From Cellulophaga fucicola (GTDB lineage Bacteria; Bacteroidota; Bacteroidia; Flavobacteriales; Flavobacteriaceae): a stretch of DNA of 64,000 nucleotides. Below, one piece after another: positions 39,728-48,400 of the stretch. A program made the position numbers and the translations under genes. Within the stretch, counting starts at the first letter, position 1. Each line of letters opens with the position of its first letter. Where the stretch lies: the NCBI RefSeq assembly GCF_900119145.1, contig NZ_FPIY01000003.1, forward strand, positions 462,245 to 526,244. The letters are read 5' to 3'. The notes beneath the pieces were generated by a model. The model made no database searches. It saw only the letters and a program-made list of their open reading frames with translations, and was not told the origin of the DNA.

Positions 39728-39869
39728 CCTCATAAAAAATCTTTATTTTCACTAAGATAGAAATACTTGACTTCATCTGTATTTGGCATTGTATATTTTA
39801 AAGGTGGGAATGTATATTCGTGAAGAAAAATTTATGACCTTCTGGTTTTATTTTGATGTCGTATTAAAA

Positions 39870-39903
39870 AAGGCAGGTCTCAGTAAAAACTGAAACCTGC
39901 CTT
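39870..39903 (-). terminator. terminator of the aldehyde dehydrogenase gene
   Basis: AAGGCAGGTCTCAGT pairs with ACTGAAACCTGCCTT with one mismatch and a 4-nt loop, followed on the minus strand by a T run. It is 26 nt beyond the stop. Confidence 0.85.
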
Positions 39904-39928
39904 ATATTTATTAATTAAAAAAGTTTAA

Positions 39929-41431
39929 TTAAAAGAAACCCATTGGTTTTTTATTATAAGAGATTAGCATGTTTTTTACAACACGGTAATGATCTAATGC
40001 CATTTTATGGTTTTCACGACCAAAACCAGATTCCTTAACACCACCAAAAGGAGCGTGTGCAGGATAGGTGTTGTATTGGTTTACCCAAACTCTACCTGCT
40101 TGTATAGCACGTGGTACTTGGTATAATTCATGTGCATCTCTAGACCAAACACCAGCACCTAAACCGTAAGGTGTGTCGTTTGCAATAGCAATAGCTTCTT
40201 CCGTAGTTTTAAAAGTTGTTAATGCTACAACAGGGCCAAAAATTTCTTCTTGGAAAACACGCATTTTGTTATCACCCTTTAAAACTGTTGGTTGTACGTA
40301 GTAACCTTCAGATAATTCACCTTCATAATTACCAGCATCGCCACCAGCCAATACAGTTGCACCTTCTTCTATACCAATTTTAATATAGTTAAGTATTTTT
40401 TCGTATTGTGCCTTAGATACTTGAGAACCAATCATTGTTTCTGGATCTAGCGGGTTTCCGGCTTTAACTAATTTTAAACGTTCTTGCATTTTTTCTACAA
40501 AACGATCTGCAATATCTTCGTGTACTAAAATACGTGAAGGAGACGTGCATATTTCACCTTGATTTAAGGCAAACATTAATGCACCTTCTATTGCTTTGCT
40601 AAAGAATTCATCATCTTTGTCTGCTACAGACGGAAGAAAAATGTTAGGAGATTTACCACCTAATTCCATAGTTACTGGAATAATGTTTTCTGCTGCATTG
40701 TGTAATACCGTACGGCCTGTTTCTGTAGAACCTGTAAACGATAATTTTGCAATACGTTTAGACGTTGCTAAAGCAGCACCAGCTTCTTTACCAAAACCAG
40801 TTACAATATTTAATACACCAGCTGGTAAAATATCACCAATTAGTTCCATTAACATCATAACACTTGTAGGAGTTTGTTCTGCGGGTTTAACAACAGCTGT
40901 ACAACCAGCAGCTAATGCAGGTGCTATTTTCCAAGCTAACATTAGCATTGGAAAATTCCAAGGAATAATTTCACCAACAACCCCAACAGGCTCGTGTAAT
41001 ACAATACTAACAGTATCTTTATCATGTTCAGAAATACTACCTTCATCTGCACGTATAACACCTGCAAAATAACGGAAGTGATCTATACAGTAAGGAATAT
41101 CTGCTGCACGGGCTTCACGAATTGGTTTACCATTGTCTATAGTTTCTAGAGTAGCCAAATACTCAAGGTTATCTTCCATAACCTGAGCAATTTTTAATAA
41201 CGCATTGCTACGTTCTGTTGCAGAAGAATTGCTCCAAGCAGGGAACGCCTCATGTGCTGCATCTAAAGCAAGGTCTATATCTTCTTGTGTAGAGCGGGCA
41301 GCTTGGGTAAATACTTTACCATCTACTGGAGATCTGTTTTCAAAATATTGCCCTTTTATTGGGTCAACAAATTTACCTCCGATAAAGTTACCATACTTCG
41401 CTTTAAATTCGGGTTTAGTTACATTTGCCAT
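39929..41431 (-). CDS. NAD-dependent aldehyde dehydrogenase (ExaC-like)
   Basis: A 500-residue aldehyde dehydrogenase that oxidises aldehydes to acids with NAD. The general base glutamate lies in MELGGKSPN (about residue 257) and the catalytic cysteine in QGEICTSPSR (about 297). WNFPM and FTGST form the cofactor site. Overall it matches the acetaldehyde/ExaC group. An AraC-type regulator lies upstream on the same strand, a common pairing for this group. Confidence 0.94.
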   Translation of the reverse strand: MANVTKPEFKAKYGNFIGGKFVDPIKGQYFENRSPVDGKVFTQAARSTQEDIDLALDAAHEAFPAWSNSSATERSNALLKIAQVMEDNLEYLATLETIDNGKPIREARAADIPYCIDHFRYFAGVIRADEGSISEHDKDTVSIVLHEPVGVVGEIIPWNFPMLMLAWKIAPALAAGCTAVVKPAEQTPTSVMMLMELIGDILPAGVLNIVTGFGKEAGAALATSKRIAKLSFTGSTETGRTVLHNAAENIIPVTMELGGKSPNIFLPSVADKDDEFFSKAIEGALMFALNQGEICTSPSRILVHEDIADRFVEKMQERLKLVKAGNPLDPETMIGSQVSKAQYEKILNYIKIGIEEGATVLAGGDAGNYEGELSEGYYVQPTVLKGDNKMRVFQEEIFGPVVALTTFKTTEEAIAIANDTPYGLGAGVWSRDAHELYQVPRAIQAGRVWVNQYNTYPAHAPFGGVKESGFGRENHKMALDHYRVVKNMLISYNKKPMGFF

Positions 41432-41481
41432 AAATATATTTTTTTAAATGCCTGATAAAACAAGCGTTTGTAATTATGATG

Positions 41482-41489
41482 CAAATGTA
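41482..41489 (-). promoter_or_regulatory. aldehyde dehydrogenase promoter -7 box
   Basis: Minus strand TACATTTG matches TAnnTTTG and lies 50 nt before the ATG. Confidence 0.55.
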
Positions 41490-41620
41490 TAATGGAGTAG
41501 AAGCTTCTTATTTATTGATATGGCTCAAAAACTTATGAAAAAAGCTCAAAATAACTCTTTTTAATTTCTAACTTATTTTAGATTAATGATAATCAGGTAT
41601 TTACGTGTATTTGTAATTTT

Positions 41621-42454
41621 TTAAATATCTGTTGGACTAATTCCGAACTTGTTTTTAAAGGCTATACTAAAGTTAGACAGGTTGTTATAGCCAATATCTA
41701 AATAAATATCTGAAGCCTTTAAGTCGCCACTTTGTAAAAGTTCTTTTGCTTTCTGCAGGCGCTTATCTTTTAACCACTTTCCTGGGGCTTCTTTGTACTC
41801 TGCAGTAAAATGTCTTTTAAAGGTAGATAAGCTCATATTACACAAGAATGCAATCTCTTCTAGCTTTAAGTTAGAGTGTACATTGTCTTCTACAATACTT
41901 TTAAATGGTGAAACCTCTTTAGATATTAAGGCGTGCAAGTAATGCTCAAACACACTACCATATTTATCTAGTAAATAAAGTAGTATTTCTTCAAATTTTA
42001 AAGCTAGCATTGCGTCGCAATACCTACTATCTTCAAAAGATTTAGAAGATAAAGAGCTTATAAATGATGCAATATAATCATCGTTTTCAATCACAAAATA
42101 AGGCACTTTTTCTTGGTACGGCTTAACGTCTTTGGTGTATTTGCTTAAAAAATCGGTTAGTTTTTTTTCAGAGAAAAAAAACAATTTGCAATAGTAAATA
42201 GTTTCTGTATCTAGTAACTCTGTCCAAAGCCAGTTCCCTTTTTTTAAAAGTAAAGACTGTTCGCTATTAACTGCTTTAGAGGTATTAGCAAAATGCACTT
42301 GTTTTTTTCCTACTTGGAGAAAGCTAAACATATTCATACTTAAATTGACCTTGCTTTTTACAACATCGTTAGTCATTTTAAAATCGTACACAAAAATGTC
42401 TTTGCTTTTTAATGGTGTATCAAAGTAAATTTCAGGTATGTTATCTATAGGCAT
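41621..42454 (-). CDS. AraC-family transcriptional regulator
   Basis: A 277-residue regulator with a C-terminal AraC domain (about residues 180-277; KLEEIAFLCNMSLSTFKRHF, then SDIYLDIGYNNLSNFSIAFK). The N-terminal part lacks a clear cupin motif. It lies upstream of the aldehyde dehydrogenase gene on the same strand, about 190 nt away, and probably controls it. Confidence 0.88.
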   Translation of the reverse strand: MPIDNIPEIYFDTPLKSKDIFVYDFKMTNDVVKSKVNLSMNMFSFLQVGKKQVHFANTSKAVNSEQSLLLKKGNWLWTELLDTETIYYCKLFFFSEKKLTDFLSKYTKDVKPYQEKVPYFVIENDDYIASFISSLSSKSFEDSRYCDAMLALKFEEILLYLLDKYGSVFEHYLHALISKEVSPFKSIVEDNVHSNLKLEEIAFLCNMSLSTFKRHFTAEYKEAPGKWLKDKRLQKAKELLQSGDLKASDIYLDIGYNNLSNFSIAFKNKFGISPTDI

Positions 42455-42472
42455 TTAATAATCTATTTTGTA

Positions 42473-43006
42473 TTATTCTTTAGTGTAGAGAGCGTTAAAT
42501 TGCTCAGATTTTCCGGCAGACATAAGAAATATCATCCCTATATCATCTGTTGCTCTGTTTAGTAATAATTGGTTGTCTTTTGTAAGTCCTATCTTGTACT
42601 TATTATCTTTTGTAAAAAAGAATATAAAAGGAACACCAACTATTTTAATTTGTCTTTTTACAGAGAAATGATTGTCTCTAATTCTGCCTCTTAACATTCT
42701 TTGGGAAACTAGAACATTTTTATACCATAATTTGGCTTCTATTCTATGTTTGTTCTTTGCTTTTAATTCTACTTTATGATCTTCCCAGTTGGGTATGGTA
42801 TCTTTTTTTAAAAACTTCATTTGTTTCCATAAAGAAGTGTATTCAGTTTCTAATTTATTTTTTGCTACATTAGAGTAAGTCCCGTTAATTTTATTAATAG
42901 TAGCATTATTAAGTTCTATTACATCTTCAGTTGCAGTAGATTTTATAGAAATACAACTACTAGAGAATGTGACTAAAATAAGTAATAGTATTTTAAAAAT
43001 TTTCAT
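42473..43006 (-). CDS. hypothetical lipoprotein
   Basis: A 177-residue protein with a signal peptide and lipobox SSSCIS (Cys about residue 18). The mature part is lysine-rich and beta-rich with no recognised domain. It lies 18 nt upstream of the AraC gene on the same strand and just downstream of a small membrane-protein gene. Confidence 0.6.
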   Translation of the reverse strand: MKIFKILLLILVTFSSSCISIKSTATEDVIELNNATINKINGTYSNVAKNKLETEYTSLWKQMKFLKKDTIPNWEDHKVELKAKNKHRIEAKLWYKNVLVSQRMLRGRIRDNHFSVKRQIKIVGVPFIFFFTKDNKYKIGLTKDNQLLLNRATDDIGMIFLMSAGKSEQFNALYTKE

Positions 43007-43028
43007 ATTAATAGTAGTAGGTTATATT

Positions 43029-43163
43029 TTATTTAGGTTCTTCTTTTTCCCAATAAGTACTCTTTTCTTTTTTCTGCTTATAATATGCTATAAAAATTAA
43101 TGACAACGGAAAAAATAGTATAATCAAAATCCATTTTAAGATATTAGAAAACAGTTTAATCAT
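43029..43163 (-). CDS. small membrane protein (44 aa)
   Basis: A 44-codon frame from ATG at 43163 to TAA at 43029, short but protein-like: a basic N-terminus, one hydrophobic helix (about residues 10-28) and a charged tail ending WEKEEPK. It fits neatly, 22 nt upstream of the lipoprotein gene and 16 nt downstream of the desaturase-like gene, all on the same strand. No family is recognised. Confidence 0.55.
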   Translation of the reverse strand: MIKLFSNILKWILIILFFPLSLIFIAYYKQKKEKSTYWEKEEPK

Positions 43164-43179
43164 CTCTTATTTTTAGATA

Positions 43180-43836
43180 TTAATCTTTCTTTTCTGTCTT
43201 AAACAGTTTATCCCAAAAAAAAGTATAGAAGCCATAATTTTTAAAAAATAAATGGTGATGATTTTTATGAAAATTATTAGTTGTAAAAATTAAGAAATAC
43301 GGATTGTTAGCACTGTTATTTAAATGTGTTACAACGCCATAAAACCAATTGAAAATAAGAAATATTATAAAGCCATAAATAGATACTGGCAATACAATTG
43401 CAATTACGGTTATCAATACACCAAACAAAACAGACTCCCAAGGAGACATATAATACAAGCTTACACAATTAAAACTCTCTGTATGTTCATGGTGTTTTAA
43501 ATGAATTTTTTTTAAAATAGGTATGTTATGAGAAGCCCAATGCAAAAGATACATTAAAAGATCCATAACAATAAAAAGTAGTATAAAAGTTAGCCACATA
43601 TTTAAGCTAGAAAATGTAATTATATTCTTTGTCCATAATATATAACCAGGAATAGCAATTGCAATATTTATAAATAGGGTAAGTAAAGAAGATAAAACTT
43701 CTTTTTTATTAATAGTTGTTTGGTGTTTAAAAGCTTTATTCCAAAAATAGCTAATACCTATGTTTGCTAGATAGGCAACTATATTTAGGAACACTACTAA
43801 AGAGAAAAAGGTATAAGGTTCTTTTAAATTCATCAC
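43180..43836 (-). CDS. sterol desaturase / fatty acid hydroxylase family protein
   Basis: A 218-residue membrane protein with four or more hydrophobic helices and the di-iron histidine motifs of the fatty acid hydroxylase superfamily: HWASHN, KHHEHTESFN and NNFHKNHHH. These enzymes hydroxylate or desaturate lipids with oxygen. It is shorter than most members (often 250-300 residues). It heads a cluster of three short-spaced minus-strand genes. Confidence 0.85.
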   Translation of the reverse strand: MMNLKEPYTFFSLVVFLNIVAYLANIGISYFWNKAFKHQTTINKKEVLSSLLTLFINIAIAIPGYILWTKNIITFSSLNMWLTFILLFIVMDLLMYLLHWASHNIPILKKIHLKHHEHTESFNCVSLYYMSPWESVLFGVLITVIAIVLPVSIYGFIIFLIFNWFYGVVTHLNNSANNPYFLIFTTNNFHKNHHHLFFKNYGFYTFFWDKLFKTEKKD

Positions 43837-43865
43837 TATTTTAATTCTATAGCTTATAAATTGTT

Positions 43866-43896
43866 TGCTAAGAACGCTTTTTTATAAGTCTTAGCA
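43866..43896 (-). terminator. hairpin upstream of the desaturase-like gene
   Basis: TGCTAAGA pairs perfectly with TCTTAGCA across a 15-nt loop, just beyond the stop of a gene remnant at 43908. It may be the old terminator of that gene. Confidence 0.45.
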
Positions 43897-43907
43897 GGTT
43901 ATTTGTA

Positions 43908-44006
43908 CTATTTATTTCCGTTACGATCTATATAACCAATGTTATTATTTTGATCTTTAAATAAAGCTAAATTCCATTGTTTAGACTTCTGGAAATAGAG
44001 TTTTTC
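43908..44006 (-). pseudogene. C-terminal remnant of a lost gene
   Basis: An open stretch that reads EKLYFQKSKQWNLALFKDQN then NNIGYIDRNGNK before a TAG at 43908. It has no usable in-frame start: the ATGAAAAA that precedes it belongs to a copied leader and is in another frame. It appears to be the tail of a longer protein joined to the leader of a different gene by recombination. Confidence 0.5.
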
Positions 44007-44070
44007 ATAATTAGTACAAGGTTACGGCAATGGTTAGTTTCATAAATTAAAGGTAATAAGCTATGAATTA
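43998..44070. repeat. direct repeat copy A (leader plus start codon)
   Basis: About 73 bp shared with 44582-44654, from GTTTTTCATAATTAGTACAAG through AATTAAAGGTAA to CTATGAATTAATAA, with scattered differences. On the minus strand it carries a start-codon-containing leader (ACTAATTATGAAAAA). It appears to be a degenerate cassette boundary. Confidence 0.75.
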
Positions 44071-44089
44071 ATAACTTGGACCAAGCTTT

Positions 44090-44590
44090 TTATTTATACC
44101 TCATTTTCGCGGTTAGTAAGGTAGATTTACCGTTACAAATTTGGTTTACTATTGAGATTGAGTTTTTGTAATCTTTTTTTGATATTAAAATCTCTATTAT
44201 ACAATTACTTCTTTTATCTACAAATCTAAAGACAGGTTCTAAACCTCCATCTTTGTTTTTAATTTTCCACTTTTCGCTGTTAAGTGATGACGTATCTAAA
44301 ACAGCAATTCCTTTTTTATCTTTTTGTGACTTCCAGTCTACTAAGGTTTCAATTCGGTACTCAATAGAGCTGCTATCTATAGATTTTATTAATAAAGCAT
44401 TTGTTAAAGTCTTATTGTCTTTTGCTCCAATACCTGTAAAATTTGCAACTTGGTTGTTTCCTAAAATATTTTTGTAGAGCAATTTACCGTCAATTTCTAA
44501 GCCATTATTTTTTTCTGTTTTTAAATCTTTGTTCTGCGCTTTAGAAGAAAAACACAGGACTAAAGCTAAAATGTATATTAAGTTTTTCAT
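44090..44590 (-). CDS. hypothetical secreted protein
   Basis: A 166-residue exported protein with signal peptide (about residues 1-18, ending SKAQ). The mature part has two cysteines near the end (RSNCIIEI and NQICNGKS) that may form a disulfide. No family is recognised. Its leader is duplicated as a direct repeat on both sides of the gene (44582 and 43998), suggesting the unit moved or was duplicated. Confidence 0.6.
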   Translation of the reverse strand: MKNLIYILALVLCFSSKAQNKDLKTEKNNGLEIDGKLLYKNILGNNQVANFTGIGAKDNKTLTNALLIKSIDSSSIEYRIETLVDWKSQKDKKGIAVLDTSSLNSEKWKIKNKDGGLEPVFRFVDKRSNCIIEILISKKDYKNSISIVNQICNGKSTLLTAKMRYK

Positions 44591-44705
44591 AATTAGTACA
44601 AGCTCATGGCAACGGTTAATGGTATAATTAAAGGTAACAAACTATGAATTAATAATTTATAAGAATTTTGTTTTATCTTTTTGTGTTGATTATAACCATT
44701 GTTTT
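44582..44705. repeat. direct repeat copy B with attC-like ends
   Basis: Copy B of the leader repeat (44582-44654), followed by TTGATTATAACCATTGTTTTATAG, which resembles the right end (ATACATTGTTGGC) of the repeats further right. It fills the space between two minus-strand genes and is probably a degenerate member of the same repeat class. Confidence 0.5.
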
Positions 44706-44709
44706 ATAG

Positions 44710-45690
44710 TTACTTTTCCGTTTGCTTTAAAACCCAATCTATAAGTTCATCTTTATTTAAAGCATCCCAGGTAGACTGGGTATTCTTTTTTAACGATGTA
44801 TTATCTTCAGGTTGTAAAACAATTAATTCGGTGTTTTTATTTCCCTGTAGTTCTAACTCAGCTAAAAAACTAACTATATCTGTAGCGTTATTCTCGTACA
44901 AGGTTCTTAGCTGCTTTGTTAACTTATATTTTATAGAAGGTTCTATATAGGCTCTAATAGCGTAATTTTTATAAATGGTTACATTTTTGTTTTTTTCATC
45001 AAAGTAACTGTATGATGAGAAATTTTTATAACTCTCTGGATTGGTTTTGGGTGTGCCTTTTAAATGTGTTTCTAACAAATAATTTATAAATTTTGGTTCC
45101 CAAAGGTCAATTCTGTTAATTCTAATATCACGCTTATGTTGGTGCCATTTTCTTGTAAAATCTAACGTAAAATTGCAAATGACAATACCTTTTATGTTAA
45201 GTTGAAATTGAGATTGACTCTCTTTCATAAATTTAATATACCGCATAGCTCTATGCCCAACTAAACTAGCTCCCAAGAAGAAAACATTTTTATTTGGCAA
45301 ATTGTACGTGGTAAAGGCTTTATGTATTAGCTTATGCGCAGAAACCATAGATGATTTAGAAAAATAAAAGTCAAGAGGAATTTCGGTTGAAACAGATAGT
45401 ACTGCAAAGTTTTTTTTATATGCTTGATTATACATTTGTTTTGAACTCCTATTTTTCTTGTCGTACATAGAGTCCTCTAGGAAAATAAGTACACCTTTAA
45501 TTTCTTTATTTTCAGGAAGCATTAGCGTATAACCTTTCTGAATAAAAGGTAAAAAATCATTTTCTCCAGGGCCAACTCTTAGACTGTCATTTTTTACAGG
45601 CTCATAATAGTCAATTATTTTCTGAGAAAGACAATTTATACTAGAAAGAGTAAAAAGCAGTAACAAGAATAGCTTAATAGGTGTTTTCAT
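44710..45690 (-). CDS. secreted alpha/beta-hydrolase-like protein
   Basis: A 326-residue exported protein with signal peptide and an alpha/beta-hydrolase-like pattern: a nucleophile elbow in FFLGASLVGHRAMRYI (serine in GASLVG, about residue 142). The C-terminal region where the catalytic histidine is expected reads NTQSTWDALNKDELIDWV and shows no histidine. It could be an inactive relative or have the histidine elsewhere. The genomic setting among degenerate repeats suggests acquired DNA. Confidence 0.6.
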   Translation of the reverse strand: MKTPIKLFLLLLFTLSSINCLSQKIIDYYEPVKNDSLRVGPGENDFLPFIQKGYTLMLPENKEIKGVLIFLEDSMYDKKNRSSKQMYNQAYKKNFAVLSVSTEIPLDFYFSKSSMVSAHKLIHKAFTTYNLPNKNVFFLGASLVGHRAMRYIKFMKESQSQFQLNIKGIVICNFTLDFTRKWHQHKRDIRINRIDLWEPKFINYLLETHLKGTPKTNPESYKNFSSYSYFDEKNKNVTIYKNYAIRAYIEPSIKYKLTKQLRTLYENNATDIVSFLAELELQGNKNTELIVLQPEDNTSLKKNTQSTWDALNKDELIDWVLKQTEK

Positions 45691-45721
45691 TTGTGGTTGC
45701 TTTATCTTAGCTATTTGTTAG

Positions 45722-45904
45722 CTAATGGTATTCAATATATTCTCTGTTTATAAATTTTAAAACCTCTTCAAGTTTACTGTGAATATCATAAACTTTCATA
45801 GTTCTGTTTCCGTTAATTAAAGTTCCTTTATCTAGTTTTTTCCTTTTTTGATTATTGCAAGAAATTAATACAATTCAGATTAACAGTAATTTTAATTTGT
45901 TCAT
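45722..45904 (-). pseudogene. small lipoprotein gene with an in-frame TGA
   Basis: From ATG at 45904 the frame reads a typical lipoprotein start, MNKLKLLLI then TGA then IVLISCNNQKRKK, and continues to TAG at 45722 (60 codons with the TGA). The lipobox VLISC lies right after the stop. A single-base change in the signal peptide has therefore probably silenced it. Confidence 0.6.
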
Positions 45905-46048
45905 TTGTGTGTATTGTAGCCTGTGGTTTTATGTTTAAACATAGCAAGTAAAAAACTAGTTTTTACAACCTAAGAACTAGCTGTAATAATACCCCAAATT
46001 AAGGAATAATTTATTAATTTTTTATTTTGAGTTCTGTATTGGTAGTAG

Positions 46049-46627
46049 TTATTTTAATGCTTCTCCTAAAACAGATACCTTTTTTAACCATTTATCTCTA
46101 AAACCTGAGCTTGAATTTTTAATTGCTGCAATGTAAGTTACTTTAACAGGGCTTATTCCGCAAAATTGTAAAGTCCCTTTTTTAAACTGATTTATGGCTG
46201 GTCTTTTCATAATTAGAAAATCGTACCATTTTGGTGTGTCAGCTGTAATAATTAAACGTGCCGATTTTCCTTTCAAGAGTTTTTCTGGTAACGGTTTTCC
46301 CTCAATAGGCAGGTAGGTAATTCCAGGCAAAAATATTCTGTCAATAAAACCTTTCATTAATGCAGGGTAACCATACCACCACATTGGAAATACCCATACA
46401 ACATGGTCAGCTTTTTTAATTTTGTCAATTGCATCAATTAAATTGGGTTCTAATTCCATTCTTTTCCGATAACCAAATGCTAAATTGGGATTAAACTCCA
46501 ATTCAGAAATATTAATTTGGGTCAATGTTGCATCTGTTTTATTTGCACCTTTTATATAGGCTTCTGATAAAGCATAGTTAAAACTCTCTTTATCAGGGTG
46601 TCCATTAATTATTAAAACTTGTTTCAT
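46049..46627 (-). CDS. NAD(P)H-dependent oxidoreductase (flavodoxin fold)
   Basis: A 192-residue flavoprotein of the KefF/MdaB group with NGHPDKESFNYALSEAY at the N-terminus and the signature VFPMWWYGYPALMKGFIDR (about residues 78-96). It reduces quinones or similar acceptors. A Crp/Fnr-type regulator lies 61 nt upstream on the same strand and may control it. Confidence 0.9.
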   Translation of the reverse strand: MKQVLIINGHPDKESFNYALSEAYIKGANKTDATLTQINISELEFNPNLAFGYRKRMELEPNLIDAIDKIKKADHVVWVFPMWWYGYPALMKGFIDRIFLPGITYLPIEGKPLPEKLLKGKSARLIITADTPKWYDFLIMKRPAINQFKKGTLQFCGISPVKVTYIAAIKNSSSGFRDKWLKKVSVLGEALK

Positions 46628-46687
46628 ATTTGTTCTATGTTTTTTACAAAGAACTACACAATTAGTTTTTTAAGAAAGGACATATGT

Positions 46688-47251
46688 CTAATTTGAAATA
46701 GACTTTCTTATGCGGCTTAAATGTCTTTGAGTAATACCTAAATATGAAGAAAGGAAATTAAGAGGAATTAACTGCAAGAATTCTGGTTGATTCATAAGTA
46801 AATCACGATAGCGTTTTTCTGCTGTTTCTTTTTGTAACAAGAAAATTCTTTTTTCCATTTTAATATATTCTTGTTCTGCAATTAATTTAAAAAATTTTAA
46901 CCAATTGGTGCTAGATTGCTCTAACTTTAAAATTTCATTTCTTGATATTGTTAACATCTCAATATCGGTTAGCGCTTGTATATTCTCTACTGTTTTGTTT
47001 TGAGATAAAAAAGAAGAATAGGCACTCACAAATGAATTGGAAAATGTAAAGCAATATGTTACTTCTTCCTCTATTGACGAATGGTAAAATGACCTAAATA
47101 ATCCTGAAGTTACAAAACCGACTTCTTTACAAGTTTGACCTTCTTTGATATAAAAATCATCTTTTTTCAATTTTTTAAGAACTACCTTTTTTTCAAAAAA
47201 ATCAATTTCATCTGGGGTAAGTATATCAAATGTTTCTAAATAGTTCCTCAT
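46688..47251 (-). CDS. Crp/Fnr-family transcriptional regulator
   Basis: A 187-residue regulator with an N-terminal cyclic-nucleotide-binding fold (KKDDFYIKEGQTCKEVGFVT) and a C-terminal helix-turn-helix (LNFLSSYLGITQRHLSRIRK, about residues 163-182). It lacks Fnr-type cysteine clusters. It is typical of the stand-alone Crp-like regulators that Bacteroidota place next to a reductase gene. Confidence 0.88.
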   Translation of the reverse strand: MRNYLETFDILTPDEIDFFEKKVVLKKLKKDDFYIKEGQTCKEVGFVTSGLFRSFYHSSIEEEVTYCFTFSNSFVSAYSSFLSQNKTVENIQALTDIEMLTISRNEILKLEQSSTNWLKFFKLIAEQEYIKMEKRIFLLQKETAEKRYRDLLMNQPEFLQLIPLNFLSSYLGITQRHLSRIRKSISN

Positions 47252-47357
47252 TTTGTTTAATTACTGTTACCCCTTATTAGGCCCTTAATTTGGAGTTGCT
47301 TTATACCTTAGCTCTTTGTAAAGTAGCATTATTTTTGTTTCGGTTTATGCTTTTTTA

Positions 47358-47770
47358 TCAGTAAACTTTCTCCTTAAGAATTTCTACTTTTTCAATTTTC
47401 CAATTACCCTCAGTTTTATTCCATTCATAAGTTCCTTCTCTTTCAATAGTCCACTTCTTTGTAAAAAAGAAAAATACTGTAATTGATACGGTTGCCTGTT
47501 GAATTAAATTTTCTGTAAATCGATTTCCCTCAATAGAATAATTTTTTCTTTCGTACTTACTCTTTAAGGTTTTTAATCGACTAAAATAAACTATGGTATC
47601 TTTTGTTAATTGCTTTTTGTCAATTATTTTTCCATTGAATTGTTTGTATGTTAATTTTTCTGAAAAAATATTAATATAATCATCAAATTGTTTCTGTTCT
47701 ATTGCTTCAGAAGAACGCAGGTGTATTGTATCTATCTCATTTAGAGTTTTTCAGTGTCAGTCTTAATCAT
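47358..47770 (-). pseudogene. frameshifted NTF2-like/SnoaL-type protein gene
   Basis: From ATG at 47770 the frame reads MIKTDTEK and stops after one more codon; adding one A to the AAAAA run there restores a 137-residue reading, TLNEIDTIHLRSSEAIEQKQ onward to TGA at 47358. The protein part (DDYINIFSEKLTYKQFNG, then WTIEREGTYEWNK, NWKIEKVEIL) is compatible with a small NTF2-like fold. It lies 11 nt downstream of the membrane-protein gene and was probably cotranscribed with it. Confidence 0.55.
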
Positions 47771-47780
47771 TTTAGTCTGT

Positions 47781-48233
47781 CTATATATGTGTTTTTTTTG
47801 CATTACCGCAAACGTGTTGTGTACTGGCTTTAATCATTTTTCTTCCCACTCTAAATTCAAGTATAGCAAGGAGTAATACTATTGCAATTTCAATTAAGAT
47901 ATATACCCACCCTAAATTAGTAATTGTCCCAAAATGATAAAACATGAACCCTATTGATATACAACAATATATTAAATTCAGTACTGCGATTCCTTTTAAG
48001 AGTTGTCCAGTTCTTTGATGTGTTTTTCGATAACAATAGAAATCATAGGTTGCAAAGAATATTGGCATTATGGTAAGAAGATATAATGTTGAAGAAGGAA
48101 TTCCAAAGATTATTTCAAATTTAACCAATACAACTCCTAATAAAAAGGCTGATAGAATTGCTCCAAATCCGTCTATCAAAAAGAGTTTTTTCGGATTCAG
48201 TTCAGCTTTAGTTATTAAATGTTCAATTAGCAT
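47781..48233 (-). CDS. hypothetical four-helix membrane protein
   Basis: A 150-residue integral membrane protein with four hydrophobic segments (about residues 18-36, 44-62, 82-100, 110-128) and no recognised family. It is followed by the frameshifted gene and bounded upstream by the palindromic repeat at 48265. Confidence 0.6.
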   Translation of the reverse strand: MLIEHLITKAELNPKKLFLIDGFGAILSAFLLGVVLVKFEIIFGIPSSTLYLLTIMPIFFATYDFYCYRKTHQRTGQLLKGIAVLNLIYCCISIGFMFYHFGTITNLGWVYILIEIAIVLLLAILEFRVGRKMIKASTQHVCGNAKKTHI

Positions 48234-48264
48234 ATTCTAACTCCTATTCTGGTTTTTCTGCGCT

Positions 48265-48400
48265 TGCACTACGTTCAGTATAAGAAACGTAGGGCAGGTG
48301 ATAAGCACTATCGTTTCGGTTTATATTTAGCGGACTTTGTTAATATTCACAGACCTTTCGGTTTAGCACAAACGCCCTATGTTTTTATACCGTGTTAGCA
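48265..48400. repeat. attC-like palindromic repeat (AE2)
   Basis: A 136-bp imperfect palindrome. The left arm GTATAAGAAACGTAGGGC pairs with the right arm GCCCTATGTTTTTATAC; the right end is CCGTGTTAGCA. Its left 46 bp and the segment TATATTTAGCGGACTTTGTT are nearly identical to the repeat at 61751, over 13 kb away, and CACAGACCTTTCGGTTT also recurs in the repeat ending at 59393. Confidence 0.8.

Noticed and set aside
45722..45904. TGA in a lipoprotein frame as a selenocysteine or recoded codon
   Set aside because: It falls in a hydrophobic signal peptide where selenocysteine is not expected, and no insertion element or recoding machinery is visible.
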